Assembly (NCBI RefSeq): GCF_024323335.1
Contig: NC_066581.1
Location: 36,846,699 to 36,910,698, forward strand
Reading direction: 5' to 3'
Length of the DNA: 64,000 nucleotides
From: Lathyrus oleraceus
Taxonomy: Eukaryota > Streptophyta > Magnoliopsida > Fabales > Fabaceae
Shown here: positions 36,895-47,449 of the stretch, in pieces
How the letters are laid out: the number at the start of each line of letters is the position of its first letter
How positions within the stretch are numbered: the first letter of the stretch is position 1
Translations under genes and position numbers: made by a program
Notes under the pieces: model-generated
The model's database searches: none
Seen by the model: the letters and a program-made list of their open reading frames with translations, nothing else
What the model was told of the DNA's origin: nothing

Positions 36895-38704
36895 TGTCGC
36901 AACCTGAAAAATGGAATGCAAAAAAAACAACCGGCGAAGAAAGACAAGAGAGTCACCACCGTGCGTTATTTATCCCAAAGGAGGGAAAGGAAACGCTCGA
37001 AGTAAACCTGGAAAAAGGAAAGGACAACACAGGGTCTCGCAACCAAATCTTGGGTTCGGGAGTCGATTATGCGAAGGGAAGGTATTAGCACCCCTATGCA
37101 TCCGTAGTACTCTACGGGATCCACTTTTGTAGTTCTTGTCTAAAGGGTGTGGGTTTATCTAATGCACTAGTTACTAAAGGAAGGGTTAAAAGAGGATGAC
37201 TCGCACGGATGTCGCATCCACTGCATACGTATCTCATCTTAATATGAGAATCAGAGTCTTCGTAGCTCGGCTACCTAGGGGTTAAAGGAATGTGTGCTCG
37301 GTAAGACATCGTGTCTTATGCCTACGTATCTCATATGGAATGAGAATCAGAGCAAGCCGTAGTTTGGCTAACTACGGGGTTATGGATTGGGTTTTGGAAG
37401 AATGACGTTACTACGCAATCTACTGGATGCTCGACCTTTGGAGACTTACTCGCCTGTAGTAGAAGGAGTTAACGTGTTCTTAGGAGAAGAAAAATCAAAG
37501 AGTTGGTAGGGTTAGGGATGCTCATGCAAAAAGGCAGTCCTTGAAGAAGGAACCGCGCTACCTGTGGGGATACGAACATATACAAAACAAACATGTATAA
37601 AGTAAACGTGCCAACAAGGCAATCAGAATAAATATCCCAAATGGTATCCCACAAGCAAAGTGGAATATCCAGCGAGCTATCCCTGCAAAAGTCATGTGAG
37701 CCTTCACAAAAACTCAACAAAAGGGTTAGTGAAACACGATAAGGATTAGGAGAAAACATGCTATGACAAACGTAAGTCAGATTAGAGCAAAACATAAAAA
37801 AAGCAAATGCTAATGCCGCGATCGCTACTGTCTTGCCTAGCGAAGGCTTGGCGAAGCGTCGCTGCATGCTCGCCTAGCGAAGGTGCTAGCGAGCGCCTGC
37901 GAGTTTTGGATTTTTCATGGATAACAGTATGGTTTCAGAAACCTTAAACCCTGTGGCATACACTTCAGAAATTAAACAATTAAGCATTCAAGGCATTATT
38001 TATACATTCATACATAATTATGAACCCATGGGCAAAAACCTAATGAAATTCATCCATCATACCTCAAACATTCAGAGTATTCAACTCAAAGCACAAAGGT
38101 AATGGGAATAAGGGCAAACCTGATTGGAGAGATCGGTTGAAATCAAATGGCACGGCTGGATTTGCAAACCAATGTTAGGGTTTGCTTGAGCTGAAAGTGT
38201 GTGAGTCAGAATGAACCTTTCAGAGTTTCCTGGAGGTTGGTGCAGATTAATTCTCACTCTCTCTGTCTAGGTTTCTCTTCAGGTTTTGTCCAGGTTTTTG
38301 TTTCAATGAAAACTCTAGTATTGATAGCCTAATATTGGTAGCTTAGTGGGCTTTTGAGAGAGGTCCAAGTCTGAGATTTTTTCTTTTATTTATTTATTTA
38401 TTTTTTCGTTTTTCGTTTTTTTTTTCAAAACACGTGGGATTCGCCTAGCGAGCATGACAGCTCATGAACAAACCTTTGCTCCTTCAAGATTAACGTTTTG
38501 ATTGACGAATAGACCCCTGTTGGAAGTAACTCAAGTCTTTCCCTTGTATTGACTGATCATCTAAATAGAACCCACAAAGTGTCCTGGATGATGTTCAAGC
38601 TTCTTGGAGCTAATCCTGATTGACATGATGAAATGCAATATGAAATGCTAAATGAAATGAAAAATGACTGTATGAATGAGGAGGGCAAATTTTGGGGTGT
38701 TACA
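36895..38704 (-). mobile_element. Solo LTR of element 2's family
   Basis: 1810 bp, minus strand, starting TGTAACACCCCAAAATTTGC at 38704 and ending CAGGTTGCGACA at 36895, both ends the same as the LTR at 39404-41065. It is flanked by the perfect 5-nt target duplication AATAC (36890-36894 and 38705-38709), and copies A and B show the empty site CAATACCATGAGG. No PBS or internal sequence remains, so LTR-LTR recombination removed the element. The GCTCGC-type hairpins occur in U3. Confidence 0.95.
37102..37377 (-). other. Hairpin modules of the solo LTR
   Basis: AGTA hairpin CCGTAG/CTACGG (37102-37117). Module 1: GGATG/CATCC (37207-37219) and TCTCAT/ATGAGA (37232-37249). GTAGC/GCTAC (37262-37274). 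Module 2: TAAGAC/GTCTTA (37302-37318) and TCTCAT/ATGAGA (37329-37345), then CCGTAGTT/AACTACGG (37357-37377). Confidence 0.75.
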
Positions 38705-39108
38705 AATACCATGAGGAATAGGAGACTTACAACCTCACATACAAAAATGTCACTGCCTTTGGGACAAATTTAGCGATATGTTAAGCAATCATAATTGGAC
38801 TTATGTAGAAGTCACAACTATCCGAGGTATGTCAATAATAATGTTTGTGTTAATACATGGTAGAGAAATGATATATAAATCATTATCCTAATTACATGTC
38901 GCACAAAAAATAGAAAGAAAGGAGATGATCAAGCACAAAGGATATAAGGATGATCCATTACTTTAATCCACACTTAATGACACCTAGGATAAACTTATGC
39001 ATCAATCCAAAGTACCTTAAGGGATCCATGATCAATTAGGAGATAGATTTGAAATGATGAAGTTCATCAAGTAACAATCCATACATCATGAACAAGATGG
39101 ACATAAGC

Positions 39109-39403
39109 TGTAAGACCCTAATTTTGTCCCTAAGATCCCTCATGGCATCATAACATTGCATTTGCAAAGCCTCAAGGATCATTAGCATCTTGGTTCCCTT
39201 TGTCTTTGGGTGGGATCTCTTGAGAGTGGTTTGAGATCACCAGGCATGTTTGAATTGTATATCATTGCTTTTCTTATTTTGTTTACTAACCAAAAGCACA
39301 AAAATATGTCACTAACATCTTTTGTTTGTAGCTTAAGCAATCACAAGGTCCAAAGTTTCAAGGAGATCATTGGTACAAAGACATGGTCATGAGGAGATGA
39401 TAG
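39109..39403 (+). mobile_element. LTR X, first 295 nt
   Basis: Begins TGTAAGACCCTAATTTTG, an LTR start of the type usual for legume Ogre elements, exactly where copy C stops matching copies A and B. TAAGC (39104-39108) is the probable target site. It is interrupted at 39404 by element 2; the remainder must lie beyond the window's right end. Confidence 0.65.
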
Positions 39404-39655
39404 TGTAACACCCCAAAATTTGCCCTCCTCATTCATGCATTCATTTAGCATTTCATATTGCATTTCATCATGTCAATCAGAATTAGATCCAAGAAACTTT
39501 ATTTAAAAAAAAAATAAAAAAAATAAAACACGAAAAATAAAATGAAAAATAAATAAATAAAATAATAAAATAATAAAAAAATAAATAAAATATAATAGAA
39601 AAAACTTGGACTTGGACCTCTCTCATTTGAGCCCACAAAGCCATGAAAATCAGGT

Positions 39656-39663
39656 TATAAAAG
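39656..39663 (+). promoter_or_regulatory. TATA box of element 2 LTR
   Basis: TATAAAAG in GGTTATAAAAGAGGG, a good plant TATA match about 250 nt into the LTR, consistent with the U3/R border. Confidence 0.65.
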
Positions 39664-40579
39664 AGGGAGATCAGACAGAAAAAGGAGGGGAAGCAAAATA
39701 CTCTGAGGTTTCCTTGAAACAAAACCCTGGACAAAACCTGGAGAGGAACCTGACAGAGAACTCAGAGCAACCCCCATCTCACGCAAACCCTAACATTTCA
39801 ACCGGTCTCTCCCATCAGGTTTGCCTCATTCCCATGATTTTATGCTCTTAATTTGGATCATCTGAATGTATGAGGTATGATGGATGAATTTCATTATGTT
39901 TTTGCCCACGGGTTTAATTATACATGAATGGGTGAAACCTATGCCTTGAATGTTTAATCACATGATTTCTGAAATGTATGCCACAGGGTTTGAGGTTTCT
40001 GAAACCATACTGTTGTCCATGAAAAAAATGCTTATCGTGTTTCACTAACCCTTTTGTTGAGTTTTTGTGAGGGCTCACAGACAATTGAAGAGATGGTTTG
40101 CGTGGTTTTCCCACTTTATTTGTGGGATACCCCCTGGAGGTTCATTCCAATTACCTGTACTGACTCACCTTTCTTTGATGGCATTAGCTTAGGAGATCCC
40201 TGGGTTTCTTACTCCTTTAATTGCTGTTACTTCGGATCATTATCCGTGTGGTACTTTTACCTCTTTTCCGCATTTTATCGCTTTCTTAGCTGGAAGACCT
40301 CGATAGGAGGCATTTGTTTTCTTTTGTTTATTTACTTCTGAGCCCCTTGTTGGCACATTTACTTTATACATGTTTGTTTTGTATGTGTTCGTAGCCCTGC
40401 AGGTAGCGCGGTTCCTTCGTCAAGGACTGCCTTTTTGCCCTTTTGCATGAGTAACCCTCAAACCCTAAAACCCAAAGCAACACGTTAACTCCTTCTACTA
40501 CAGGCGAGTAAGTCTCCAAAGGTCGAGCATCTGGTAGATTGCGTAGTGACGTCGTTCGTCCAAAACCCAATCCATAACC

Positions 40580-40856
40580 CCGTAGTTAGCCGAACTACGG
40601 CTTGCTCTGATTCTCATTCCAGATGAGATACGTAGGCATAAGACGCGATGTCTTAGCGAGCACACATCCCCCCAAACCATAGGTCAGCCGAGCTACGAAG
40701 ACTCTGATTCTCATATTCAGATGAGATACGTATGCAGTGGATGCGACATCCGCGCGAGTCATTTTCATATAACCTATTTTTTTGGTAAACAGCACAAGAT
40801 AAACTCACACCCTTTAGACAAGAATTACAAAAGTGGATCCCGTAGAGTACTACGGA
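40580..40856 (+). other. Hairpin modules of element 2 LTR
   Basis: CCGTAGTT/AACTACGG (40580-40600); hairpin 1 TCTCAT/ATGAGA (40612-40628); hairpin 2 TAAGAC/GTCTTA with loop GCGAT (40639-40655); second module TCTCAT/ATGAGA (40709-40726) and GGATG/CATCC with loop CGA (40739-40751); AGTA hairpin CCGTAG/CTACGG (40841-40856). Confidence 0.78.
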
Positions 40857-41067
40857 TGCGTAGGGGTGCTAATACCTTCCCTTCGCATAACCGACTCCCG
40901 AACCCAAGATTTGGTTGCGAGACCCCGTCTTGTCCTTTCCTTTTTCAGGTTTACTTCGAGCGTTTCCTTTCCCTCCTTTGGGATGAATAACGCACGGTGG
41001 CGACTCTTCTGTCATTTTCTTTCGCCGGTTGTTTTTTTTCGCATTCCATTTTTCAGGTTGCGACAGC

Positions 41068-41085
41068 TGGCGACTCTGCTGGGGA
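41068..41085 (+). promoter_or_regulatory. Primer binding site, element 2
   Basis: TGGCGACTCTGCTGGGGA, 2 nt after the LTR end. It starts with TGG, complementary to a tRNA CCA end. Ogre PBSs are reported to pair with tRNA-Arg; I recall this and did not check it. Confidence 0.85.
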
Positions 41086-42107
41086 TACTAAGAAGTTGAC
41101 CTCTTGCTGGTCCATCTTCCCTAAGCGAGTCCCTCCTAGCTTGTGTGGTTTCTTGTTTATTGGGTGTTCATGCTTTTGTACCTTTATTTGCTTACCTGCT
41201 TGCATGCATCTGTTGTATCTGTTGGATCTGTTTGTTTGTTTGTTGGGATATGGTGTTCTATGAGAGATAAGCCCATTACCCAGGCTTGAGTGTACACACA
41301 GGTTTTAGAATGGATAATTATGAGGCTTGCGTGGCATGTTGCTACGTTAAGTCGTTCGTGAAGAACCACACCCAGACGAGGTTTCTTTTGGATATATTAT
41401 GTCTTACGGGTGTTCCGTAACGGTAGGATGTTCCTCTAGAAATCGTCGACTCTGGTGACCATTTCCCGAGAACTCAGTCGAGGCTTCTCCTCCGAGACGT
41501 GATTATGTTAGCTCTGGTGGGCGCATTCTCGCTGCTCAATCCGAGGATCCCGAGACTGGGAACTTGCTATTAGGATGTCCTGTTGAGGGGAGTCAATGGA
41601 GGTCTTTTGTCCCGTAATAATACCAAACCTTCAGTGGTAAACGTATTATTCACGACTGAAGGGTTGAAGTTGACGAACTTCTGTTCTTAGAACCTACCAG
41701 TGAGGGGCGGGCTAAATTCAGGAAACTTTAACCTCCAACCAACCCGGTTTTTTGGAGTAGAGTTTTGGTCTTGTATTATATTCCTCAGTGAATTTCTCTC
41801 CCGGCAGTGCAACCTGACAGATGTTCAAGCGGATCCATCAATTCTGATTGACATGCCTTTGCATTGCATAACATCATCTGCATATTTGCATCCAACATCT
41901 CATGCTTATTCATTTGCAGGGTATTCCCTTTCAAAACGGGGGTGCCTTAAAACTGAACAAGCAGTGCATCGCATACCATGCATATTAACCCTTGTCTGTT
42001 TTGCAGGTGTCACCGTAGTGTCTAATGTTTGTTCCCTGAATCAGGCAGTTATTGGTCCCAAGCGAGTCCACAGGTACCCGACAAAGGAAAATTGTCCACA
42101 GCTAGCG
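41086..42107 (+). other. Element 2 leader, no ORF1
   Basis: About 1 kb between PBS and gag. The open frame in the gag phase from 41700 has no recognisable domain before the gag Met. Two putative 3' splice sites stand close together just before gag: TTTTGCAG ending at 42006 and CTGAATCAG ending at 42044, matching the pair at 52907 and 52949 in element 3. Confidence 0.55.
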
Positions 42108-44438
42108 ATGGACCAAGTACAGAAAGAGTTGGCTGATATGCGTGAAAGGATGGATCAGTTCATGACATTGATGACTGGTATGGCAGAAGGCCAGGAAAAG
42201 CTGAGGGAATTGGTTGAGCAACCGAGACCCGATCCGGAGGTGGAGATACCAAATGCTGAGGGAAACCCTGGTAACCCTGGGAACGCTGATAACCCTGTGA
42301 ACACTGGTAACGCGGGTAACGCAAATGCTGATGGAAACCCGGGTAATGTTGGCAACACAGGGAATGTTGGAAATGGTATTGGCGGAAGGTACAATGTGAA
42401 TCAAGGAATTCGGATTAACGGGCGCCCCGTTACTGAAGATTATCAGTATGATCAATTTTCTTTGCACGACGAGGCCCTCGAGACCACTCGCCGTATGGAT
42501 GAGCTTGCTGAGAAGCTCAAATCTTTGGAGTCTCAAAATTCCTTAGGCTTTGATGTCACAAATCTTGGTCTGGTTCAAGGAGTAAGGATTCCTCACAAGT
42601 TCAAACCCCCTACTTTTGAGAAATACAACGGGGCTTCTTGCCCACGCACTCATCTCCAATCTTATCTAGGAAGGTTGGGAGCTCACACGGAAGATGAAAA
42701 GCTGTGGATGTACTATTTTCAAGACAATCTAACTGGAGCTTCTCGTGAATGGTATTCTCATTTGTCTCGTACTACCATCAAGAGCTGGAAAGACTTGGCA
42801 GAGGCTTTTGTCAAGCAATATCAATACAACTTGGACATGGCTCCAAATTGGACCTTGTTGCAAGGTATGTCTCAGACTGCCAAGGAAACCTTTAGAGAGT
42901 ATGCTCAGCGTTGGAGACAGATTGCTGCGTCCGTCCAACCCCCTATGTCTGAAAGGGAGATGGAGGACATGTTCATGAACACTCTTCAAGGCAATTATAT
43001 TGAGAGATTGGCTGCTTGCCCGTCAATCAGATTTGTAGAGATAGTAATTGCTGGAGAAAGAATCGAGAGTCTGTTGAAGAGGGGCCAAATTCAAGACAAT
43101 AGTGCTTCCAACTCATCAGGTCCCAAGAGACTGTTTGCTGGTAACGGTCAGCGAAGAAAAGAAGGCGAGGCAAGCGTTGTGTATGCCGACAGAGGCAGGG
43201 GTAGAGGACGCCCTAATTATTATCAAGATCAAGTGGCCGCAGTCACTATTCCAACACCTGTTCCTCAACCGCAATATCATCCGCAACAACAACCCAGGTA
43301 CAACAATCAACAACAAGGAGGTAATCCGGGTCAGCAAAGACACTATCAACAACGTCCAAGGCAGACGGACCGGGTCATCGAGCCAATCCCAATGCCTTAT
43401 TCAGTATTACTTCCCAAGCTGATTGACATGAATCTGGTTACGTTGAGAACTCTGGCCCCACCAATCGATCCCAATAATTTGCCTAGAGGTTATGATGTCA
43501 ACGCCAGATGTGCTTTTCACTCCAACGCACCTGGCCATACTACAGATAATTGCAAGGCTCTCCAATTAAAGGTACAAGATTTGAGAGATGCCCAGGCTAT
43601 CAACTTTGCTCCGGTGCCTAATGTTATCCAAAACCCGTTGCCAGCTCACGGCGGGCAGAGGATTAATGCTGTTGATAGTGGGGAAACTTTGAATTTGGTT
43701 TCTGATGTGACTAAGGTGAAGACTTCGCTATCGGTGGTTAAAGACCGACTTCTGAAAGGACAGATTTTCCCGGGCTGTGGGGAAGAATGCAGAAATTGTC
43801 AAGCTGCCGAAAACGGATGTGACAGTTTGAGAAGGCGTATTCAGCAACTGATAGATGAAGGTTGTCTTCAGTTCGATCAGGCCCGTCCAGTGAAGAATGA
43901 TGTATCGACGGTGACGTTTTATTTCACTCCTGAAGAAATATATGTTCCCGAGAGACTCGCTCTGACAACAATATATTTCCCAGAAAGTACAGAACCAGCA
44001 GCGGTGAACATCAAAAGTTCAGCACCAGTTGCAATTTACTCTGACAGCCCTCAACCGACTTTGGTTGGTCTGATCACCACCACAATACCAGGACCCGTTC
44101 CGTATGAGAAAGACAGTGCTATCCCGTGGCACTATGGGGTTGATATCTACTGCCAGGGGCAGAAAGTTAACGAAGAAGACATTGATATTGGTAGCTCCGC
44201 TGTAGACAATGTTGGAGGGGTTGGTGGCTTCACTCGCAGTGGACGCCTATTTGCACCATCAACATTACGCGCGAATACTGAAGCCGAGGCAGCTGCCAAG
44301 GCTAAAGGGAAATAGATGGCCGCCAAAGAGGTTACTACTGAGGAAGATCCTCCTAAGACCGCATTCGAGAAGGAAGTGGATGAGTTTATGAGGATTATCA
44401 AGAAAAGTGACTACAAGGTAGTCGACCAGCTAAATTAG
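42108..44438 (+). pseudogene. gag: Element 2 gag
   Basis: Start chosen at MDQVQKELADMRERM, which aligns with MDQVQAELAEMRANM in element 3. Order: short coiled-coil-like N-terminus; a low-complexity Asn/Gly/Pro region (42255-42380) not found in element 3; gag domain (KYNGASCPRTHLQSYL, LWMYYFQDNLTGASREWY, FVKQYQYNLDMAPNW, RWRQIAASVQPPM); Arg/Gln-rich linker; PYSVLLPKLIDMNLV-type block; CHHC zinc knuckle CAFHSNAPGHTTDNC; GGFTRSGRLFAP near the end. The frame is open for 735 codons from 42108 to TAG at 44313-44315, where element 3 has Gln, and continues in the same frame to a second TAG at 44436-44438, also Gln in element 3. Confidence 0.92.
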
Positions 44439-45479
44439 ACACCCTCAAAGATCTCCATTCTCTCACTATTGATGTGCTCTGAGGCGCACAGAGCAGCCTT
44501 GTTGAAAGTACTGAATATGGCCTATGTTCCACCGGAGATAACTGTTAACCAGCTGGAGTCGGTAGTTTCCAATGTAAACGCTAGCCGGGGGCTAGGTTTC
44601 ACCGATAATGACCTGACATCTGAGGGCAGGAATCACAACAAAGCCTTGCATATCACAATGGAGTGCAAAGGGGTGATGCTTTCCCATGTTTTGGTTGATA
44701 CAGGCTCTTCTCTGAATGTTCTTCCAAAGAAAGCCTTAATGAAGTTGGATTGCGATGACACCATCCTGAGGCCAAGTAACTTTGTTGTGAGGGCTTTTGA
44801 TGGCTCTAAGAGAGCTGTCTTTGGCGAAGTTGAGTTGCCAGTTAAGATTGGACCGCAGGTGTTCAAGAGAACCTTTTATGTGATGGATATCCAGCCTGCC
44901 AACAGCTGTCTGCTAGGTCGGCCTTGGATTCATGTTGCCGGTGCTGTTACTTCTACCCTCCACCAGAAGCTCAAATATGAACTAGAAGGTCAGGTCGTCA
45001 CTGTCTGTGGTGAAGAGGATATTTTTGTTAGCCACCTGTCTACATTTAAGTATGTAGAGATGGACGGCGAGATGCACGAGATGCTGTGTCAGGGCTTCGA
45101 AGCCATAAACATCAATGAGGTCGCGCCCGAAGCTATCTTTTCACCTGAGTTTGAGAAGGTCGGGACTTCTATCTCTTCATACAAGCAAGCTGTTGAAGTG
45201 GTTAAGGCTGGTGATGCCCAAGGCTGGGGCAAATTTGTGGAGCCAGTCATCAAAGAAGACAAGTTTGGATTGGGGTATGCTCCGGGATCTTAGAAGAATG
45301 AAACCGGTACTCTCTCCAGCGGGGGTTTGGTTTCTCCCCACATCGTCAATGCTGCAGATGAAGACAAGGCTGACAGCGACTGTGACTTAGATAGCTGGAT
45401 TCGCCCGTGTGTCCCAGGAGAAAAGCTCGACAATTAGTCGTCCGAAAAAGTCGTCCGGGTTACTCTACTGAAAGAGTGA
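44439..45479 (+). pseudogene. Element 2 protease region
   Basis: Same frame as gag. MCSEAHRAALLKVLNMAYVP, then HITMECKGVMLSHVLVDTGSSLNVLP with an intact DTGSS active site, GEVELPVKIGPQVF flap-side text, FYVMDIQPA and LLGRPWIHVAGAV. The C-terminal extension ends in TLLKE before TGA at 45477. TAG codons at 45291-45293 and 45435-45437 interrupt the extension; the second replaces the Trp read in element 3, as in element M. The protease core itself is open. Confidence 0.9.
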
Positions 45480-45606
45480 TTTTTATTGTTTTCCTTTATT
45501 ACATGCATAATAGAGTCTTACACTTTGCCCAAGGTGTAACGACTCATTTGTAGGGCCATCCATTTAGATACATTTCGCAATTATTTTTATCATCAATAAA
45601 GGACGG
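45476..45606 (+). other. Element 2 pro-pol intron, 5' part
   Basis: Donor-like GTGATTTTT at 45476 overlaps the protease stop, as in elements 3 and M. Hairpin TTACAC/GTGTAA with loop TTTGCCCAAG at 45518-45539; AATAAA at 45595-45600, six bases before element 3's LTR. The acceptor is not in the window. Confidence 0.65.
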
Positions 45607-47420
45607 TGTAGCACCTCAAATTTGCACCTACCTTTTGTACATACATTTTCATATTAGGTCATTAACATAACATAGTCCATTGCATAACATTGCATTGTCC
45701 TCTGCCCAAGTGCAGGCCCTCTGACAAAATTAGGTCAAACTGGTCAGGAGATCAGTCAGTCAAGCAAGCAAGTGCATTTCTCAAGGAGGCAAGGCCCTAG
45801 GGTTGGTCCCAACATGTTCACATGACCTAGGGGTCCTTTTGAAGTGTTTTGGTCAAGGATTGGTTGCTCAGAAGTCATCAGTCATTGTTCAATCCACCAG
45901 AAACCCTAGACAGTCAACCATGGTCAACTGTGCTTGAAATCAAGGATTTGAAGGTGGGAGATGGTTTTAAAGGCTTCATTCTTGTCCATACAAGTCTCAT
46001 TTGACATTTCAAAGATCAAGATTGGAGAAAATAAAGTCAGACAAAAAGTTTCCTAAAATAGCAGGTGACCTGTAATTGGAAACTGCCAAAAATGGAAAGT
46101 TTTTCTCCTCAAATTTACATCATCATACAAGCTTCAAATGAATTTTTCTCCAACATGATAGTTGAAGATCTTGTTCTCACCTTTCCAAAAAGTCCAAGAA
46201 CACTCATTTCTCATTTATGGTTGGCAAGTTATGATCAAATCATTCTCAAGAAATTTTGAACTTCAAAGTGAGATAACTTCCAAACCATTTGGCCAAATTG
46301 AGTGAGGTTTTTTGCTACAAGTCACATTTGACATGCTCTATCCAAATTCTTCATCACATTTCACCAAAAATCATCCAATCAAAATGGCCTTTTCCAAGTG
46401 CATTGAATTAAAAAAGGGAAAGGTGAAAAATTGACCTTCAAATTAATCATTGTCTACACTTTCTACCAATTGGATTTGACTGAAAACCACATTTGGAGTG
46501 TGCCTAAGCCCATTTTCATGCACTGTAGCATGCACCCCCATGCATAATGTTGATTTTAGCAAATTGTCCAAATATCCATTTTCACTAATTAACAAGGTTT
46601 GGCTGAAGGTTGATTAGTGGAATGCATTAACAGTTGGTACATATACATAATCAAAACAGAAAATACACTGGGCATTCACCAAAAACCCAGATCTAGATCT
46701 AGAAAAAGAAACTCTCTCATTTTTCTTCATCTTGATTTTTCTGAAAAATCTCCAAAGAACTCGTGCCCTGGTTCATTGATTTATCACTCACTATCCTTTT
46801 GGAAGCTTTTGCTAGCTGAATTTCCCAACTGTAAAGCAAGAACCAACACTGTTGCATCCAAGTACCTCACATGGCAGCTGTTGATTTGGACATTACCAAG
46901 CAAGTTTAAGCCACGATTCTCCCTCCATTCATCATCTGGAACCTCAAGGCCCTTCTGTTTCTACTTGGCAAGGCTGGAAAACCACGAAATCCACACTGCT
47001 CTTCAAATCAGGTAAACTTTCGAACCTGGCCAATGGTGAAATCATGATATGCTTATTATAGATCTTTCCATGCTGGTTGTATTGAGCTTTGAATCGTGAA
47101 TTATGGTTGAGTATTAAAGGAGATACACTGATTTAAAGTTTGGTTATCAAATGTTATGTTGCTTGTTTCTTCCATGCTAGCTCGAATTAGGAAAAACCAA
47201 TGTTAGCATGTTGTTGTGCATTAGAAGATGAACGCATTGGTGTATCATTTGTCAGATTCTGTGAGAAATGTTCTTGAGCTGGTTTTTATGTGAAGAACAC
47301 GTGAAAATGTTGCATAAACCCTAAATAACCCTAGCCAAACCCGTGTTTAATCTGCTTGGAATTCATTTTGCATGATTTTGCCGTTTCCGTCCCATGTGAC
47401 CAATGACCAGCTGACACGCC

Positions 47421-47449
47421 CTTAAGTGAAACGCGGCGTTTCACTTAAG
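47421..47449. repeat. 29-nt palindrome in element 3 LTR
   Basis: Arms CTTAAGTGAAACGC and GCGTTTCACTTAAG around a single G. Each arm contains CTTAAG, itself a palindrome. It stands in the body of the LTR in a gene-free stretch. Confidence 0.85.

Larger units (their letters stand above)
34446..39108. repeat. Composite tandem unit, copy C (partial)
   Basis: Starts at the equivalent of position 3330 of copy A and runs to the equivalent of about 6183 (GACATAAGC), where LTR X begins. It is split by a solo LTR at 36895-38704. It is direct with respect to A and B and most like B. The missing head and the missing tail of copy B together would amount to about 3.3 kb of unit sequence. Confidence 0.85.
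35320..39108 (-). mobile_element. Old Tat/Ogre-like LTR, copy C (partial)
   Basis: Counterpart of 4205-6183, carrying the AGACTT/AAGTCT hairpin after the TACGTAGGCA-type linker and the internal direct repeat. It is interrupted by the solo LTR 36895-38704 and cut at 39108. No ORF of note. Confidence 0.45.
39404..41065 (+). mobile_element. Element 2 5' LTR (1.66 kb)
   Basis: TGTAACACCCC…GGTTGCGACA, same family as the solo LTR 36895-38704. A strong A-rich run fills 39490-39605. TATAAAAG at 39656-39663 places the transcription start near 39690, so the hairpin modules at 40580-40751 and the AGTA hairpin at 40841-40856 would be in the R/U5 part of the RNA. The open frames inside are short and unsupported. 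Confidence 0.92.
39404..45606 (+). mobile_element. Element 2: Tat-lineage retrotransposon, 5' half
   Basis: 5' LTR 39404-41065, PBS 41068-41085, leader, gag-pro 42108-45479 and the first ~130 nt of the pro-pol intron, where element 3 is inserted (45607). Its pol and 3' LTR should resume beyond the window. GATAG (39399-39403) is the expected target duplication. Unlike element 3 it has a short LTR and no ORF1 between PBS and gag. Confidence 0.9.

Noticed and set aside
39490..39605. A-rich tract as a retroposon poly(A) tail
   Set aside because: It lies inside the LTR of element 2 upstream of the TATA box; it is low-complexity U3 sequence with no retroposon next to it.
46617..47015. 132-codon open frame in element 3 LTR
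   Set aside because: No known domain, located in U3/R of an LTR, and the equivalent frame in the 3' LTR is altered by indels after a short distance.
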